This document shows positions 33,105 to 42,774 of a stretch of 64,000 nucleotides of DNA, piece after piece; position 1 is the stretch's first letter, and every line of letters starts with the position of its first letter. The position numbers and the translations under genes were made by a program. The stretch lies in contig NZ_HG529227.1 in the NCBI RefSeq assembly GCF_000499525.1, positions 1-64,000 of the forward strand. Direction: 5' to 3'. This DNA comes from Faecalimicrobium dakarense. GTDB lineage: Bacteria; Bacillota; Clostridia; Peptostreptococcales; Peptostreptococcaceae. A model generated the notes under the pieces. The model was not told the DNA's origin. It did not search any database and saw only the letters and a program-made list of their open reading frames with translations.

Positions 33105-35321
33105 ATGAAAAAGACAGCTATGTCTATAATATTAGCACTATTTATAAGCTCATCTACCATATACGCAAGTGCAGCAAGTGGTAGATACATTATAATAAAT
33201 AACGAATCAACAGATCCAAAAACTTATCAAAGTACTGGACCGATAAATGAAATTGAGCATGTAGGTGAAAGTAGAAAAAGCTTAGATGAAATACATCCTA
33301 TAGATAAAGTTATACCATTTGATAATACTAATGCACCTCTTGCTACTCCTAAAGAGGTATCACCGTATAATCTTAGAAGTATGTCTGCAGTTGAAGGTAC
33401 AAAATCTTTTAATGTATCAAATTTAAAAACAGGTGCAGATTATAAAATTAATGCAAGCTTAAAGTACTCAGGAGATAAAGTTGATGTATGGGTACATGAT
33501 GATAGCATTACTAAAGAGGAAGCAACAAGCATAGGTGAAGAGTTTGAAAATAATATTTATAACACTATTAGAAATAACTTTGGACACGAAAGTGATGTAG
33601 ATAAAAACTCAAAAATAAGTATACTTTGTTATGACATAATAGATGACTTTGATACAACTAATGCATATACTCAAGGATATTTTAGTCCTAAGGATTTATA
33701 TAATGTAAATAATTCTAATAACGGAGAAATGTTTTATATAGATACTTATCCATCTATGGGAACAGGAAGTACAAAAGATATTTCTGAGGTATATCCAGTT
33801 TTAGCCCATGAATTTCAACATATGGTTAATTACAATGAAAATGTATTAAAAGGAAATGGGAAAGATATGGATGTTTGGATGAACGAAGGTTTATCATTAG
33901 CAGCAGAGCAATTATATCTAAAAGAGCCAAGATTAAATAGAATATATTATTACAATAGAGCGAGAGCAATAGCAAATGGACACTCTTTATTATATTGGGA
34001 TTATAATGGTGATACATTATCTAACTATTCATTATCATACTTATTTATGGAATACTTGAGAATACAAACTAATCAAGGAAACTCTATATATAAAGAAATA
34101 ACAGATAATACTCAAAATAATTATAAAGCAATAGAATCTGTTATTCAAAAATACATTGACCCTAATATGACTTTTGGGAAATTTATGACAAACTTTAGAG
34201 TAGCTTTAGCGATCAATGAACCAACTGGTAAATATGGATTTAAAGGTGAAGATGGATTTGATCAATTAATACCACGTACATATAGTGGAAGTGGAGCAAG
34301 CCTAAGAGGTGGAGGATCTATAGTATTAGATGCTTCTGAAGGAAGAAGTGTAGAAACATCTAACTTCAGTGGTAGCGAATTAGTATATGTTGATACTGGA
34401 AATATGAAAGATATTCAACTTAAAAGACTAATAGGAGAAAACAGATATGATACAGCTGTAAAAATTAGTCAAGAAACATTTAAAGATAGAGCGAATTCAG
34501 TAGTTTTAGTGAATGGAAGTAGCTATTCTGATGGTCTTTCATCAGGACCATTAGCATCAGCAACAAATTCTTCAACTTTATTAACTCGTGAAGATAGATT
34601 ACCAAATGAAACAAAAAATGAATTATTAAGACTAAAACCATCTAAAATTTATATAGTAGGTGGGAAAAATGCTATACAAGATAATGTAGTAAATGAAATA
34701 TCTAATACTATAAATATATCTAAAGAAAATATAGTAAGAATAGCTGGAGATAACAGAGAAGATACTTCTCTACAAATAGCAAAATATATGAAAAATATAG
34801 GAAGTATAAATAGATTATATTTAGTAAATGGATACAAAGGTGAAGCCGATGCAATGAGTATAGTATCAAAAGCAAGTAAAGATAAACAACCTATAATAAT
34901 AACTAATGGTAATAAATTAAAAGATGAAAATCTAAAATGGGTAAAAAGTTCAGGAATCAAAGATATTTATACTATAGGTGGAGAACTAGTTATGTCACCA
35001 AGCTTTATAAGTAGTGTTGGAAACGTAGTTGGCACAAATTTAGAAGCAAATAGAATATACGGAGTAAACAGACAAGAAACTAATGCTAAAGTATTTAAAA
35101 AGTTCTACAAAGATGTAGATACAGTAATAGTAACTAGATCAGATGAACTTATAGATGCATTATCAGTAGGAGTTTTAGCTGGAACTAAAGATGCGCCTAT
35201 AGTTATAGGAACAAATAATCTTACTCAGTCTCAAATTGAGGCTATTAAAGGAAGCGGCTATAGCAATGTAATAGAAGTAGGTGGAAAAATAAGCCCAAGA
35301 GTGATTTCATCTATAAGATAA
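33105..35321 (+). CDS. Cell-wall-anchored M30-like metalloprotease with three CWB2 repeats, copy 1
   Basis: The 738-residue protein has a signal peptide (cut near residue 24), a conserved N-terminal stretch (YIIINNESTDPKTYQSTGPI and IHPIDKVIPFDNTNAPL), and a metallopeptidase domain with HEFQH (His235, Glu236, His239) and a downstream NEGLSLAAEQ (Glu261 as probable third ligand). This pattern recalls hyicolysin-type M30 peptidases. Three CWB2 repeats fill residues 440-738 (LIGENRYDTAVKISQE, VRIAGDNREDTSLQI, VNRQETNAKVFKKF). The start at 33105 follows GAGGGG. SecA2 next door is the likely exporter. The substrate is unknown; surface-protein processing is possible. Confidence 0.85.
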   Translation: MKKTAMSIILALFISSSTIYASAASGRYIIINNESTDPKTYQSTGPINEIEHVGESRKSLDEIHPIDKVIPFDNTNAPLATPKEVSPYNLRSMSAVEGTKSFNVSNLKTGADYKINASLKYSGDKVDVWVHDDSITKEEATSIGEEFENNIYNTIRNNFGHESDVDKNSKISILCYDIIDDFDTTNAYTQGYFSPKDLYNVNNSNNGEMFYIDTYPSMGTGSTKDISEVYPVLAHEFQHMVNYNENVLKGNGKDMDVWMNEGLSLAAEQLYLKEPRLNRIYYYNRARAIANGHSLLYWDYNGDTLSNYSLSYLFMEYLRIQTNQGNSIYKEITDNTQNNYKAIESVIQKYIDPNMTFGKFMTNFRVALAINEPTGKYGFKGEDGFDQLIPRTYSGSGASLRGGGSIVLDASEGRSVETSNFSGSELVYVDTGNMKDIQLKRLIGENRYDTAVKISQETFKDRANSVVLVNGSSYSDGLSSGPLASATNSSTLLTREDRLPNETKNELLRLKPSKIYIVGGKNAIQDNVVNEISNTINISKENIVRIAGDNREDTSLQIAKYMKNIGSINRLYLVNGYKGEADAMSIVSKASKDKQPIIITNGNKLKDENLKWVKSSGIKDIYTIGGELVMSPSFISSVGNVVGTNLEANRIYGVNRQETNAKVFKKFYKDVDTVIVTRSDELIDALSVGVLAGTKDAPIVIGTNNLTQSQIEAIKGSGYSNVIEVGGKISPRVISSIR

Positions 35322-35472
35322 TTTAAAATAGAATATTTTAAAACTAAATAGAAGCTTAGAGACCATAATAGTTAAAAGTTAACTTAAGCAAGTGTCATAT
35401 AGGAGTGGACAATCATAGAATGTATGAGGGCTCAAGATGATCGCCTAATATGGCCAAAATGGAGGGGTTAAA
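35322..35472 (+). promoter_or_regulatory. Unrecognised leader between the two M30 genes
   Basis: The 150-base gap has no terminator. Its second half (about 35390-35460) is richer in G and C than other spacers here and can form small stems (GGC...GCC near 35430-35450). No known riboswitch core was recognised. Confidence 0.3.
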
Positions 35473-37695
35473 TTGAAAAAAATAGCTATATCCATAATGT
35501 TAGTTATGGCTCTAAGTTCTTCTATGATATATGCTAATACAAATAACCAAAACAGATATATTATAATAAATAACGAATCAACAGATACAAGAAATTATCA
35601 AAGTACTGGACCGATAAATGAAAATGAGTATGCAAAGGATGAAGATGGTGGCTTAGATGAAATACATCCTATAGATAAAGTTATACCATTTGATAATACT
35701 AATGCACCTCTTGTCACTCCTGATAAGATAGAAGAATTTAAATCATCTAATGGCACATCTACAGTAGGATATACTAAAGAATTTAATGTAACAAATTTTA
35801 GAAATGATAGTGAATATAAAATAACAGCAAACCTAGAATATTCAGGATATAAAGTTAATGTATGGGTATATAAAGACAGTATTACCAAAGATGAAGCAAC
35901 AAGTATTGGTAAAGAATTTGAAAACAATATTTATAACATTGTTAGAAATAACTTTGGACATGAAAGTGATGTAGATGGTGATTCAAAGATAAATATACTT
36001 TGCTATGACATAATAGATAATTTTGACACAACCAATGCATATACACAAGGGTATTTTAGCCCAAAGGATTTATATAATGTAGAAAACTCTAATAAATGTG
36101 AAATGTTTTATATAGATACTTATCCATCTATGGGTACTGGTAGTAAAAAAGATATCTCTGAAGTATATCCAGTTTTAGCCCATGAATTTCAACATATGGT
36201 CAATTATAATGAAAATGTATTAGAAGAAAATGGCCAAGATATGGATACTTGGATAAATGAAGGTTTATCATTAGCAGCAGAACAAGTTTATCTAAAAGAG
36301 CCAAGATTAAATAGAATAAATTATTATAACAGATCAAGATCAATAGCTAATGGCCACTCTTTATTATACTGGGATTATAATGGTGACACATTATCTAACT
36401 ATTCATTATCATACTTATTTATGGAATATTTAAGAATACAAGCAAATCAAGGAAACTCTATATATAAAGAAATAATAGATAATCCTCAAAATAACTATAA
36501 ATCAATAGAATCAGTTATCCAAAAATATATTGACCCTAATATTGCTTTTGGGAAATTTACTACAAGTTTTAGAGTAGCCTTAGCTATTAATGAGCCAACT
36601 GGCAAATATGGATTTAAAGGTGAAAATGGATTTGATCAAATAATACCACGTATATATACAGGAAGTGAAGCAAGCTTAAGGGGTGGAGGATCTATAGCGT
36701 TAGATGCCTATGAAGGTAAAAACTTAGAGATAGCTAATTTCGGAGATAGTGATTTATCATATGTTGATACTGGTAATATGAAAGATATAAAACTAAAAAA
36801 ACTAATCGGAAATAATAGATACGATACAGCCGTAAAAGTAAGTCAAGAAGCATTTCAAAATAAAGTAGATTCAGTAATTATAGTCAATGGAAGTAGCTAC
36901 TCTGATGGTCTTTCATCAGGTCCACTTGCATCAGTAACTAACTCTTCTACTTTACTAGCTCGTAAAGATAAACTACCAAATGAAACAAAGAATGAATTAA
37001 TAAGATTAAAACCATCTAAGATTTATATAATAGGTGGACCTAATGCCATTCAAGAAAGTGTAGTAAATGAAATATCTAATACTATAAGTATACCTAGAGA
37101 AAATATAATAAGAATAGCTGGAGATAATAGAGAAGATACTTCACTACAAATAGCTAAATATATGCAAAATATTACTAATGTAAGTACCTTATATTTAGTT
37201 AATGGATATAAAGGTGAAGCAGATGCTATGAGTGTACTATCAAAGGCATGTAAAGATAAACAGCCAATAGTAATAACTAATGGTAATAAGCTAAAAGAAG
37301 AAAGTATTAAATTTATAGATGATTTAGGCACAAAAGATATTTATATAATAGGTGGAGAGCAAGTAATGTCTAGAAATATTATAAATAGTGTTGAAAATAT
37401 AGCGAATACTAGCCTAGAAAGTAAAAGAATATATGGAGTAAATAGACAAGAAACTAATGCAGAGGTTATTAAAAGATTTTATAAAAATTTAGATACAATA
37501 ATAGTAACTAAATCAGATGAACTTATAGATGCATTGTCTGTAGGAAGTCTGGCTGGTAATAACGATGCTCCTATAGTTATAGGTACAAATAAATTGACTA
37601 CATCTCAAATAAATGCTCTTAAAGATAGTGGATATAAAAATATAATAGAAGTTGGTGGAGATATAAATCCAAATGTAATATCATCTCTAAGATAA
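35473..37695 (+). CDS. Cell-wall-anchored M30-like metalloprotease with three CWB2 repeats, copy 2
   Basis: This 740-residue tandem paralogue of the preceding gene has the same order: signal peptide, conserved N-terminal stretch, protease domain with HEFQHMVNYNENV and NEGLSLAAEQ, then three CWB2 repeats. The start is TTG at 35473, with GGAGGGG at 35461-35467; no ATG lies near. Both active-site motifs are complete, so neither copy looks dead. Differences gather in the linker after residue 75 and in the CWB2 part, as expected after an old duplication. Confidence 0.85.
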   Translation: MKKIAISIMLVMALSSSMIYANTNNQNRYIIINNESTDTRNYQSTGPINENEYAKDEDGGLDEIHPIDKVIPFDNTNAPLVTPDKIEEFKSSNGTSTVGYTKEFNVTNFRNDSEYKITANLEYSGYKVNVWVYKDSITKDEATSIGKEFENNIYNIVRNNFGHESDVDGDSKINILCYDIIDNFDTTNAYTQGYFSPKDLYNVENSNKCEMFYIDTYPSMGTGSKKDISEVYPVLAHEFQHMVNYNENVLEENGQDMDTWINEGLSLAAEQVYLKEPRLNRINYYNRSRSIANGHSLLYWDYNGDTLSNYSLSYLFMEYLRIQANQGNSIYKEIIDNPQNNYKSIESVIQKYIDPNIAFGKFTTSFRVALAINEPTGKYGFKGENGFDQIIPRIYTGSEASLRGGGSIALDAYEGKNLEIANFGDSDLSYVDTGNMKDIKLKKLIGNNRYDTAVKVSQEAFQNKVDSVIIVNGSSYSDGLSSGPLASVTNSSTLLARKDKLPNETKNELIRLKPSKIYIIGGPNAIQESVVNEISNTISIPRENIIRIAGDNREDTSLQIAKYMQNITNVSTLYLVNGYKGEADAMSVLSKACKDKQPIVITNGNKLKEESIKFIDDLGTKDIYIIGGEQVMSRNIINSVENIANTSLESKRIYGVNRQETNAEVIKRFYKNLDTIIVTKSDELIDALSVGSLAGNNDAPIVIGTNKLTTSQINALKDSGYKNIIEVGGDINPNVISSLR

Positions 37696-37722
37696 TTTGA
37701 AAGTAGTAATATAAAATTTATT

Positions 37723-37775
37723 AACTCAAGTAAATAGGTATATGCAATTATACTATTTGCTTGAGTTATTTTTCT
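37723..37775 (+). terminator. Terminator after the second M30 gene
   Basis: AACTCAAGTAAATAG (37723-37737) pairs with CTATTTGCTTGAGTT (37753-37767), one G-U pair, followed by a T run. Confidence 0.82.
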
Positions 37776-37860
37776 TATTCAAATAAAGGAAATAAATGGA
37801 ATAAGTACACATAAAGGTATATAATAAAAAAGTCATAATCAAAATCTTAGGGGGATTAGA

Positions 37861-38964
37861 ATGAGAATAAAATCAATAGACATAGTTAGGGGACTAGCAA
37901 TATTACTTATGATAATTGTAAACAATCCAGGGGTCAAAAGAGGATACATACAATTAGAACATGCTACATGGAATGGAGTAACACTTGCTGATTTTGCATT
38001 TCCATTTTTCATAATATGCATGGGAGTATCAATACCAATATCAATAAACAATAAAATCAAAAAGGGAGTTTCAAATAATAAAATAATAATAGACATTATA
38101 AGAAGGTCTGCCATTATGATACTTTTCGGTCTATTTTTAAACTACTTATCAAATAGAGACCTTAACACGATTAGAATAATGGGAGTATTACAAAGACTAG
38201 GTATAACTTACTTAATAGGTAGTCTACTTTACTTGGGAATAAGAAAATTAAATAACAAAAATAATAATATAGTATCGATATTATTAAGTATTTCATTAGT
38301 AATAATAGCTTTATACTACATAATTGCAAAGCCATATGGTTTTGAAATGGAAGGAAATTTAGCTCAAATAGTAGACATAAGATTATTGAATGGGCATTTA
38401 CATAAGCCTAACTTTGATCCTGAAGGACTAATTACAACAATCGTATCTGTATCTTCAGTACTTATAGGAAGTGTTTTAGGATGTATAATTACAGATAAAA
38501 ATAAATCTGAAAAAAACAAACTTACTAGCATGATACTAATAGGAGTAATATTTACTATAGGGGCATTTTTATTTAATAATTACTTCCTATTCAACAAGAG
38601 GTTATGGTCTAGTTCCTTTGTATTATTAACAGGTGGAGTTTTTAGTATTATACTTTCAGTATTTTATTATATTTGCGATATGAAGAAAAAGTATAAGCCA
38701 CTTGTTCCGATTATAGCACTTGGTAGTAGCCCCATATTTATTTATATGATGCTTGAAATTATTAGTAAAACATTATGGAAGGTAAATATATTAAGTGATT
38801 TTACTAATGAAGTCGTTGGACTTAGAACGTGGATAACTTATGAATTTATAACACCATGGGCAGGTAATTTTTACGATTCTATAATATTTTCAAGTTTATA
38901 TGCTGTAATTTGGATTATTATAATGCTTTATATGTATAGAAAAAATAAATTTATAAAAATTTAA
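37861..38964 (+). CDS. DUF5009/NagX-like membrane acyltransferase (HGSNAT type)
   Basis: The 367-residue protein has about ten membrane helices and the family start RIKSIDIVRGLAILLMIIVN plus FAFPFFIICMGVSIPIS and RIMGVLQRLGITYL. The family (COG4299) includes the heparan-glucosaminide acetyltransferase fold and bacterial NagX; it probably moves acetyl groups across the membrane to sugars. GGGGG lies before the ATG. It faces sod with a shared terminator. The acceptor is unknown; a cell-wall sugar is a reasonable guess. Confidence 0.8.
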   Translation: MRIKSIDIVRGLAILLMIIVNNPGVKRGYIQLEHATWNGVTLADFAFPFFIICMGVSIPISINNKIKKGVSNNKIIIDIIRRSAIMILFGLFLNYLSNRDLNTIRIMGVLQRLGITYLIGSLLYLGIRKLNNKNNNIVSILLSISLVIIALYYIIAKPYGFEMEGNLAQIVDIRLLNGHLHKPNFDPEGLITTIVSVSSVLIGSVLGCIITDKNKSEKNKLTSMILIGVIFTIGAFLFNNYFLFNKRLWSSSFVLLTGGVFSIILSVFYYICDMKKKYKPLVPIIALGSSPIFIYMMLEIISKTLWKVNILSDFTNEVVGLRTWITYEFITPWAGNFYDSIIFSSLYAVIWIIIMLYMYRKNKFIKI

Positions 38965-39013
38965 ATAAGGATATTTTGATTAATTGTCTTAACTCTTTTG
39001 GGTTAGAAAAATA

Positions 39014-39061
39014 AAAAAGGGTTGATATAAAGTGATAGTACACTTTATATCAACCCTTTTA
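39014..39061. terminator. Bidirectional terminator between nagX-like and sod genes
   Basis: AAAAGGGTTGATATAAAGTG pairs perfectly with CACTTTATATCAACCCTTTT, a 20-bp stem suited to stop transcription from both sides. Confidence 0.88.
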
Positions 39062-39081
39062 TAAATTGAATTATAATAATT

Positions 39082-39687
39082 TTACTTATTGTATAATTCG
39101 TCTACTTTGTTCCAATCTATTACATTCCAAATATTTTTTACATAATCAGGTCTAAGATTTTTATATTTTAAATAATAAGCATGCTCCCAAACGTCAATTG
39201 TAAGTATAGGAGTAAACCCATCTTTAAGAGTAGTGTCTTGATTTGATGTAGCTTTTATAAATAAGTCTTTGTTATTATCCATAACTAAAGATGCATATCC
39301 TGAACCAAATTGAGCTATAGCTTTTTTGCTTAATTCATCTTTTAAATTTTCTACACTACCAAAAGTTTTATTTATTTTTTCAAGTAAATCACCTTTTGGC
39401 ATTGTGCAAGCGTTTGGAGATAAAATAGAGAAGTATAAGTTGTGGTTGTAAACTCCACCACCTTGATTTATAACACCCTGTCTAATCTCTTCTGGTAATT
39501 CAGATACATTTCTTAATAAGTCTTCTAAAGTTTTTCCTTCTGTAAGGTTTTCATAATCCTTTAAAAGATTATTTAAATTATTTACATAAGTTTGAAGATG
39601 TTTACTATAGTGTGTTTCTATAGTTTGAGCATCTATATAAGGCTCTAATTCATTAAATTCATATGGTAATACTATTTTATCATACAT
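39082..39687 (-). CDS. sod: Iron/manganese superoxide dismutase
   Basis: The 201-residue enzyme removes superoxide. Metal ligands fit the family: His26 in IETHYSKHLQTY with His30 and Tyr34, the second histidine in VYNHNLYFSI, and Asp/His in TIDVWEHAYYLKY. The usual NHxLFW reads NHNLYF here. ATG 39687 was chosen over the GTG nine bases upstream, which is part of the GAGGTG ribosome site. Metal type cannot be fixed from sequence alone. It is a single minus-strand gene among surface genes, useful to an anaerobe meeting oxygen. Confidence 0.93.
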   Translation of the reverse strand: MYDKIVLPYEFNELEPYIDAQTIETHYSKHLQTYVNNLNNLLKDYENLTEGKTLEDLLRNVSELPEEIRQGVINQGGGVYNHNLYFSILSPNACTMPKGDLLEKINKTFGSVENLKDELSKKAIAQFGSGYASLVMDNNKDLFIKATSNQDTTLKDGFTPILTIDVWEHAYYLKYKNLRPDYVKNIWNVIDWNKVDELYNK

Positions 39688-39870
39688 ATTAAGCACCTCT
39701 TTTTTATAATATAATTAGTATATATATTCCCCTTAAATTTCCAAGGTAAACTAATTTTAATTAAATTTATTTTGTAACTAATTAATAGCAGTTTATTCCT
39801 GTAAAAATATGTCCTTTGCTATTCTATTATGTTATAATTAAGACAACTGACTATAAATAGGGGGGATTTT

Positions 39871-41859
39871 ATGAAAAGAACAATAAAAATGATGGCCACA
39901 GGTTTAATAGCCACATCACTAGTTGCTCCAACAGTATCATTTGCAACTAGCACTGACTTAAAAAATAATGAAAATATTAATATAAATTTAGAAAAAACAA
40001 CTGTAGTATTAGGAGATACATCAAAAATAAGTATAAAATTCAAAGAAAATCTAAATGCAGATTCAATAACAATAAACTTCTTATGTTATGATATGCCACT
40101 TTCAGCTAATTTAAAACTCAATCCTGAAACAAATTCATATGAAGGTATAATAGAATTTAATAAAGATCCAGAATACTTAAATGTATGGCAAATAGAAAAT
40201 ATTACAATAAATGGGGAAAATGAACAAATATTAGATAAGCAAAAATTAGAAGAATTAGGACTAGATTTACAAGAGTATAATATAGTTCAAGAGTACATAA
40301 TAACTAATAAGAAATATTTAAGTTCATATGTTGAAAAAACATCAGCTCCAGTAAAAAAACTTATTGGTGATAATAGAGCTCACACAGCAACAAAAATTAG
40401 CCAAGAAGGATGGAAAGATGGAGCAGATAAAGTAATTTTAGTAAATGGAAATGCTATAGCAGATGGAATAACAGCAACACCTCTTGCAACTACTATGAAC
40501 GCACCAATACTTCTTACTGATAATAATGGTATACCACAAAGTACAAAAGATGAATTAGCACGTTTAAATCCGAAAGACATAATAATAATAGGTGGAGAAA
40601 GTGTTGTTTCTAAGAGTATAGAAAATGAATTAAAAACAAGTGCATCTTCAAATGTACTTCGTATAGCAGGTATAAATAGATATGAAACTTCATTAAAGAT
40701 AGCTAAGGAAATAGATGACTATCATGATGTAGAAAAAATATTTATAGCTAATGGATATCAAGGCGAGGTAGATGCTCTTACAATAGCTGCAAAAGCTGGT
40801 CAAGATAAGCAACCTATAATATTAAGTGAAAAAACTAAATTACCAGATATGACTTATAACTGGTTAAAGAACGAAAACTTAAAAGACGCATATTTTATAG
40901 GTGGAGAGACTAATTTAACTACAGATGTTATACACCAAATGGCAGGAATAACAACTCTAGCTAGCGGTCAAAGTGTATATAAAAATAGAGTTTATGGAAA
41001 AGATAGATATGAAACTAATGCAAAAGTAATGGAAAAGTTCTATACAAGTGAAAATTTAAATTCAGTTTTAGTAGCTAAAGGAGATGTATTAGTTGATGCA
41101 CTTACAGCAGGACCTTTAGCAGCTAATTTAGGTTCTCCAATACTTATAACTAAAACAGATAGCATACCAAGTTATCATGATAATAATTTGAATAATAAAA
41201 ATGCTGATTTAGTTTATCAAGTTGGTGGAGGAATTAAAGATAATGTGGTAGGAGATATTGCATATAGATTATCACTTCATAATAGTGGGTCAAAAACTGT
41301 AGTTATAGATCCAGGTCATGGAGGAGCAGACTCAGGAGCACCAAGTAAAATAGATCCATCAATATTAGAAAAAAATTATACACTAGATGTATCATTAGCT
41401 ACAGCTGATTATTTAAGAAAAAATAATGTAAATGTGGTAATGACTAGAGATAAAGATGTAACTACAGCTTTAAAAGCAAGAACTGATTTATCAAACAGTA
41501 TAAATCCTGATTTATTTACAAGTATACATTTTAATTCATTTGATGATCCGAATGCAAATGGGCTTGAAGTATTTTACAAAAATAAAGATAAAAATGGTGG
41601 ACCAACTAAGACTTTAGCAAACAATATATACAATAGTATATTAGAAAAATTTAATTTAAGTAAAAGAGGACTTAAGACTAGTACTCTTAATGATGGAAGA
41701 GATCGTCTACATGTATTAAGAGAAACAAATGCTGATGCAGTATTAGTTGAATGTTCATTTATAACTAGTCCAAAAGATCAAAAATTAGTTGATGAACTTC
41801 ACGAAAGACAACTAATGGGAACACAAATTGGTAAAGGTATAGAAAAGACGTTAAATTAG
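39871..41859 (+). CDS. Cwp6-like N-acetylmuramoyl-L-alanine amidase with three CWB2 repeats
   Basis: The 662-residue protein has a signal peptide (cut near SFA, residue 26), an unassigned beta-rich stretch (27-160), three CWB2 repeats (about 165-465, from LIGDNRAHTATKISQEGW) and a C-terminal Amidase_3 domain. Zinc ligands are visible in DPGHGG (His483) and SIHFNS, and the catalytic glutamate in VECSF (Glu627). It would cut the bond between muramic acid and the stem peptide. The same order, CWB2 then Amidase_3, is found in C. difficile Cwp6, which also lies just before the PS-II locus. Confidence 0.9.
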   Translation: MKRTIKMMATGLIATSLVAPTVSFATSTDLKNNENININLEKTTVVLGDTSKISIKFKENLNADSITINFLCYDMPLSANLKLNPETNSYEGIIEFNKDPEYLNVWQIENITINGENEQILDKQKLEELGLDLQEYNIVQEYIITNKKYLSSYVEKTSAPVKKLIGDNRAHTATKISQEGWKDGADKVILVNGNAIADGITATPLATTMNAPILLTDNNGIPQSTKDELARLNPKDIIIIGGESVVSKSIENELKTSASSNVLRIAGINRYETSLKIAKEIDDYHDVEKIFIANGYQGEVDALTIAAKAGQDKQPIILSEKTKLPDMTYNWLKNENLKDAYFIGGETNLTTDVIHQMAGITTLASGQSVYKNRVYGKDRYETNAKVMEKFYTSENLNSVLVAKGDVLVDALTAGPLAANLGSPILITKTDSIPSYHDNNLNNKNADLVYQVGGGIKDNVVGDIAYRLSLHNSGSKTVVIDPGHGGADSGAPSKIDPSILEKNYTLDVSLATADYLRKNNVNVVMTRDKDVTTALKARTDLSNSINPDLFTSIHFNSFDDPNANGLEVFYKNKDKNGGPTKTLANNIYNSILEKFNLSKRGLKTSTLNDGRDRLHVLRETNADAVLVECSFITSPKDQKLVDELHERQLMGTQIGKGIEKTLN

Positions 41860-41927
41860 TGCAAAATTCTAGTATGTTATATCATTATAATAACAGTTAC
41901 TATATTGTTACAATGACATTTACTATA

Positions 41928-41956
41928 TTGATAAACTTATAATAATTGAGTATAAT
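41928..41956 (+). promoter_or_regulatory. SigA-type promoter for the PS-II-like sugar transferase
   Basis: TTGATA (41928-41933), a 17-base spacer and a perfect TATAAT (41951-41956) lie about 60 bases before the sugar-transferase start. Confidence 0.7.
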
Positions 41957-42014
41957 ATAAAAATAAGTCAAAAAATGTTGTTATATGATTTAACATGCTA
42001 AAATGGAGGTAATT

Positions 42015-42677
42015 ATGACTGGATATACTGGTGAAGGTTATGAATTTAATTACTTGCAATATAAAAACGCTATTGATTCTAGTGAAGTTAAAGGAAATTG
42101 GATGTTTGATGCATATCAAAGAATATTAGATATAGTACTTTCGTTAATTGGCCTTATAATTGGAGTGCCTTTAATACTTATATTTGGAATTCTTATAAAA
42201 ATAGAAGATAATGGACCAATAACTTATAAACAAGAAAGACTAGGTAAAAATGGAAAGAAATTTTATATATACAAGTTAAGATCTATGAGAACTGATGCAG
42301 AAAAATTTGGTGCTCAATGGGCGGAAAAAGATGACCCAAGAATTACTAAAGTCGGAAAGTTTATCAGAAAAACGAGAATCGATGAACTCCCGCAGTTATT
42401 TAACATACTAAAGGGAGATATGAGTGTAATCGGACCAAGACCTGAAAGACCGTCATTTACGGCTCAATTTAATGAAGAAATACCTGGATTTATTAATAGA
42501 CTAGCTGTGAAGCCTGGGCTTACTGGATGGGCTCAAGTAAATGGTGGATATGAGATTACTCCTGAGGAAAAACTTATAGAAGATATGTACTATATAAGAA
42601 ATAGGAGCGTTTCTCTAGATTTTAAGATACTATTTAAAACAGTAGCTGTAGTATTAACAGGAGACGGAGCTAGATAA
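42015..42677 (+). CDS. Polyprenyl-phosphate sugar-1-phosphate transferase (initiating enzyme)
   Basis: The 220-residue protein has one strong membrane helix (about 37-60) and the bacterial sugar transferase domain (PF02397): KQERLGKNGKKFYIYKLRSM, RKTRIDELPQLFNILKGDMS and IGPRPERP. It puts the first sugar phosphate on undecaprenyl phosphate and so starts the polymer unit. ATG 42015 follows GGAGG; the earlier ATG 42003 would place the ribosome site inside the gene. A terminator follows it, so it can be made separately from the main operon. Confidence 0.9.
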   Translation: MTGYTGEGYEFNYLQYKNAIDSSEVKGNWMFDAYQRILDIVLSLIGLIIGVPLILIFGILIKIEDNGPITYKQERLGKNGKKFYIYKLRSMRTDAEKFGAQWAEKDDPRITKVGKFIRKTRIDELPQLFNILKGDMSVIGPRPERPSFTAQFNEEIPGFINRLAVKPGLTGWAQVNGGYEITPEEKLIEDMYYIRNRSVSLDFKILFKTVAVVLTGDGAR

Positions 42678-42702
42678 TTTTAAAAATTAGATTATTGATT
42701 AT

Positions 42703-42732
42703 AAAGGGCTCTTATAAAGAGCCCTTTTATAT
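42703..42732 (+). terminator. Terminator after the initiating sugar transferase
   Basis: AAAGGGCTCTT (42703-42713) pairs with AAGAGCCCTTT (42717-42727), then T-rich. Confidence 0.82.
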
Positions 42733-42774
42733 TGAGTGAAATTTAAAAAATTCAAAAAAAGGATATGAGCACAG

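Noticed and set aside
35322..35472. Riboswitch upstream of the second M30 gene
   Set aside because: No core of a known class (c-di-GMP, SAM, TPP, glycine, cobalamin, preQ1) could be fitted; kept only as an unexplained leader.
39871..40043. Minus-strand open frame opposite the Cwp6-like signal peptide
   Set aside because: It is a shadow of the signal peptide and beta-rich start of the amidase gene, with no ribosome site.
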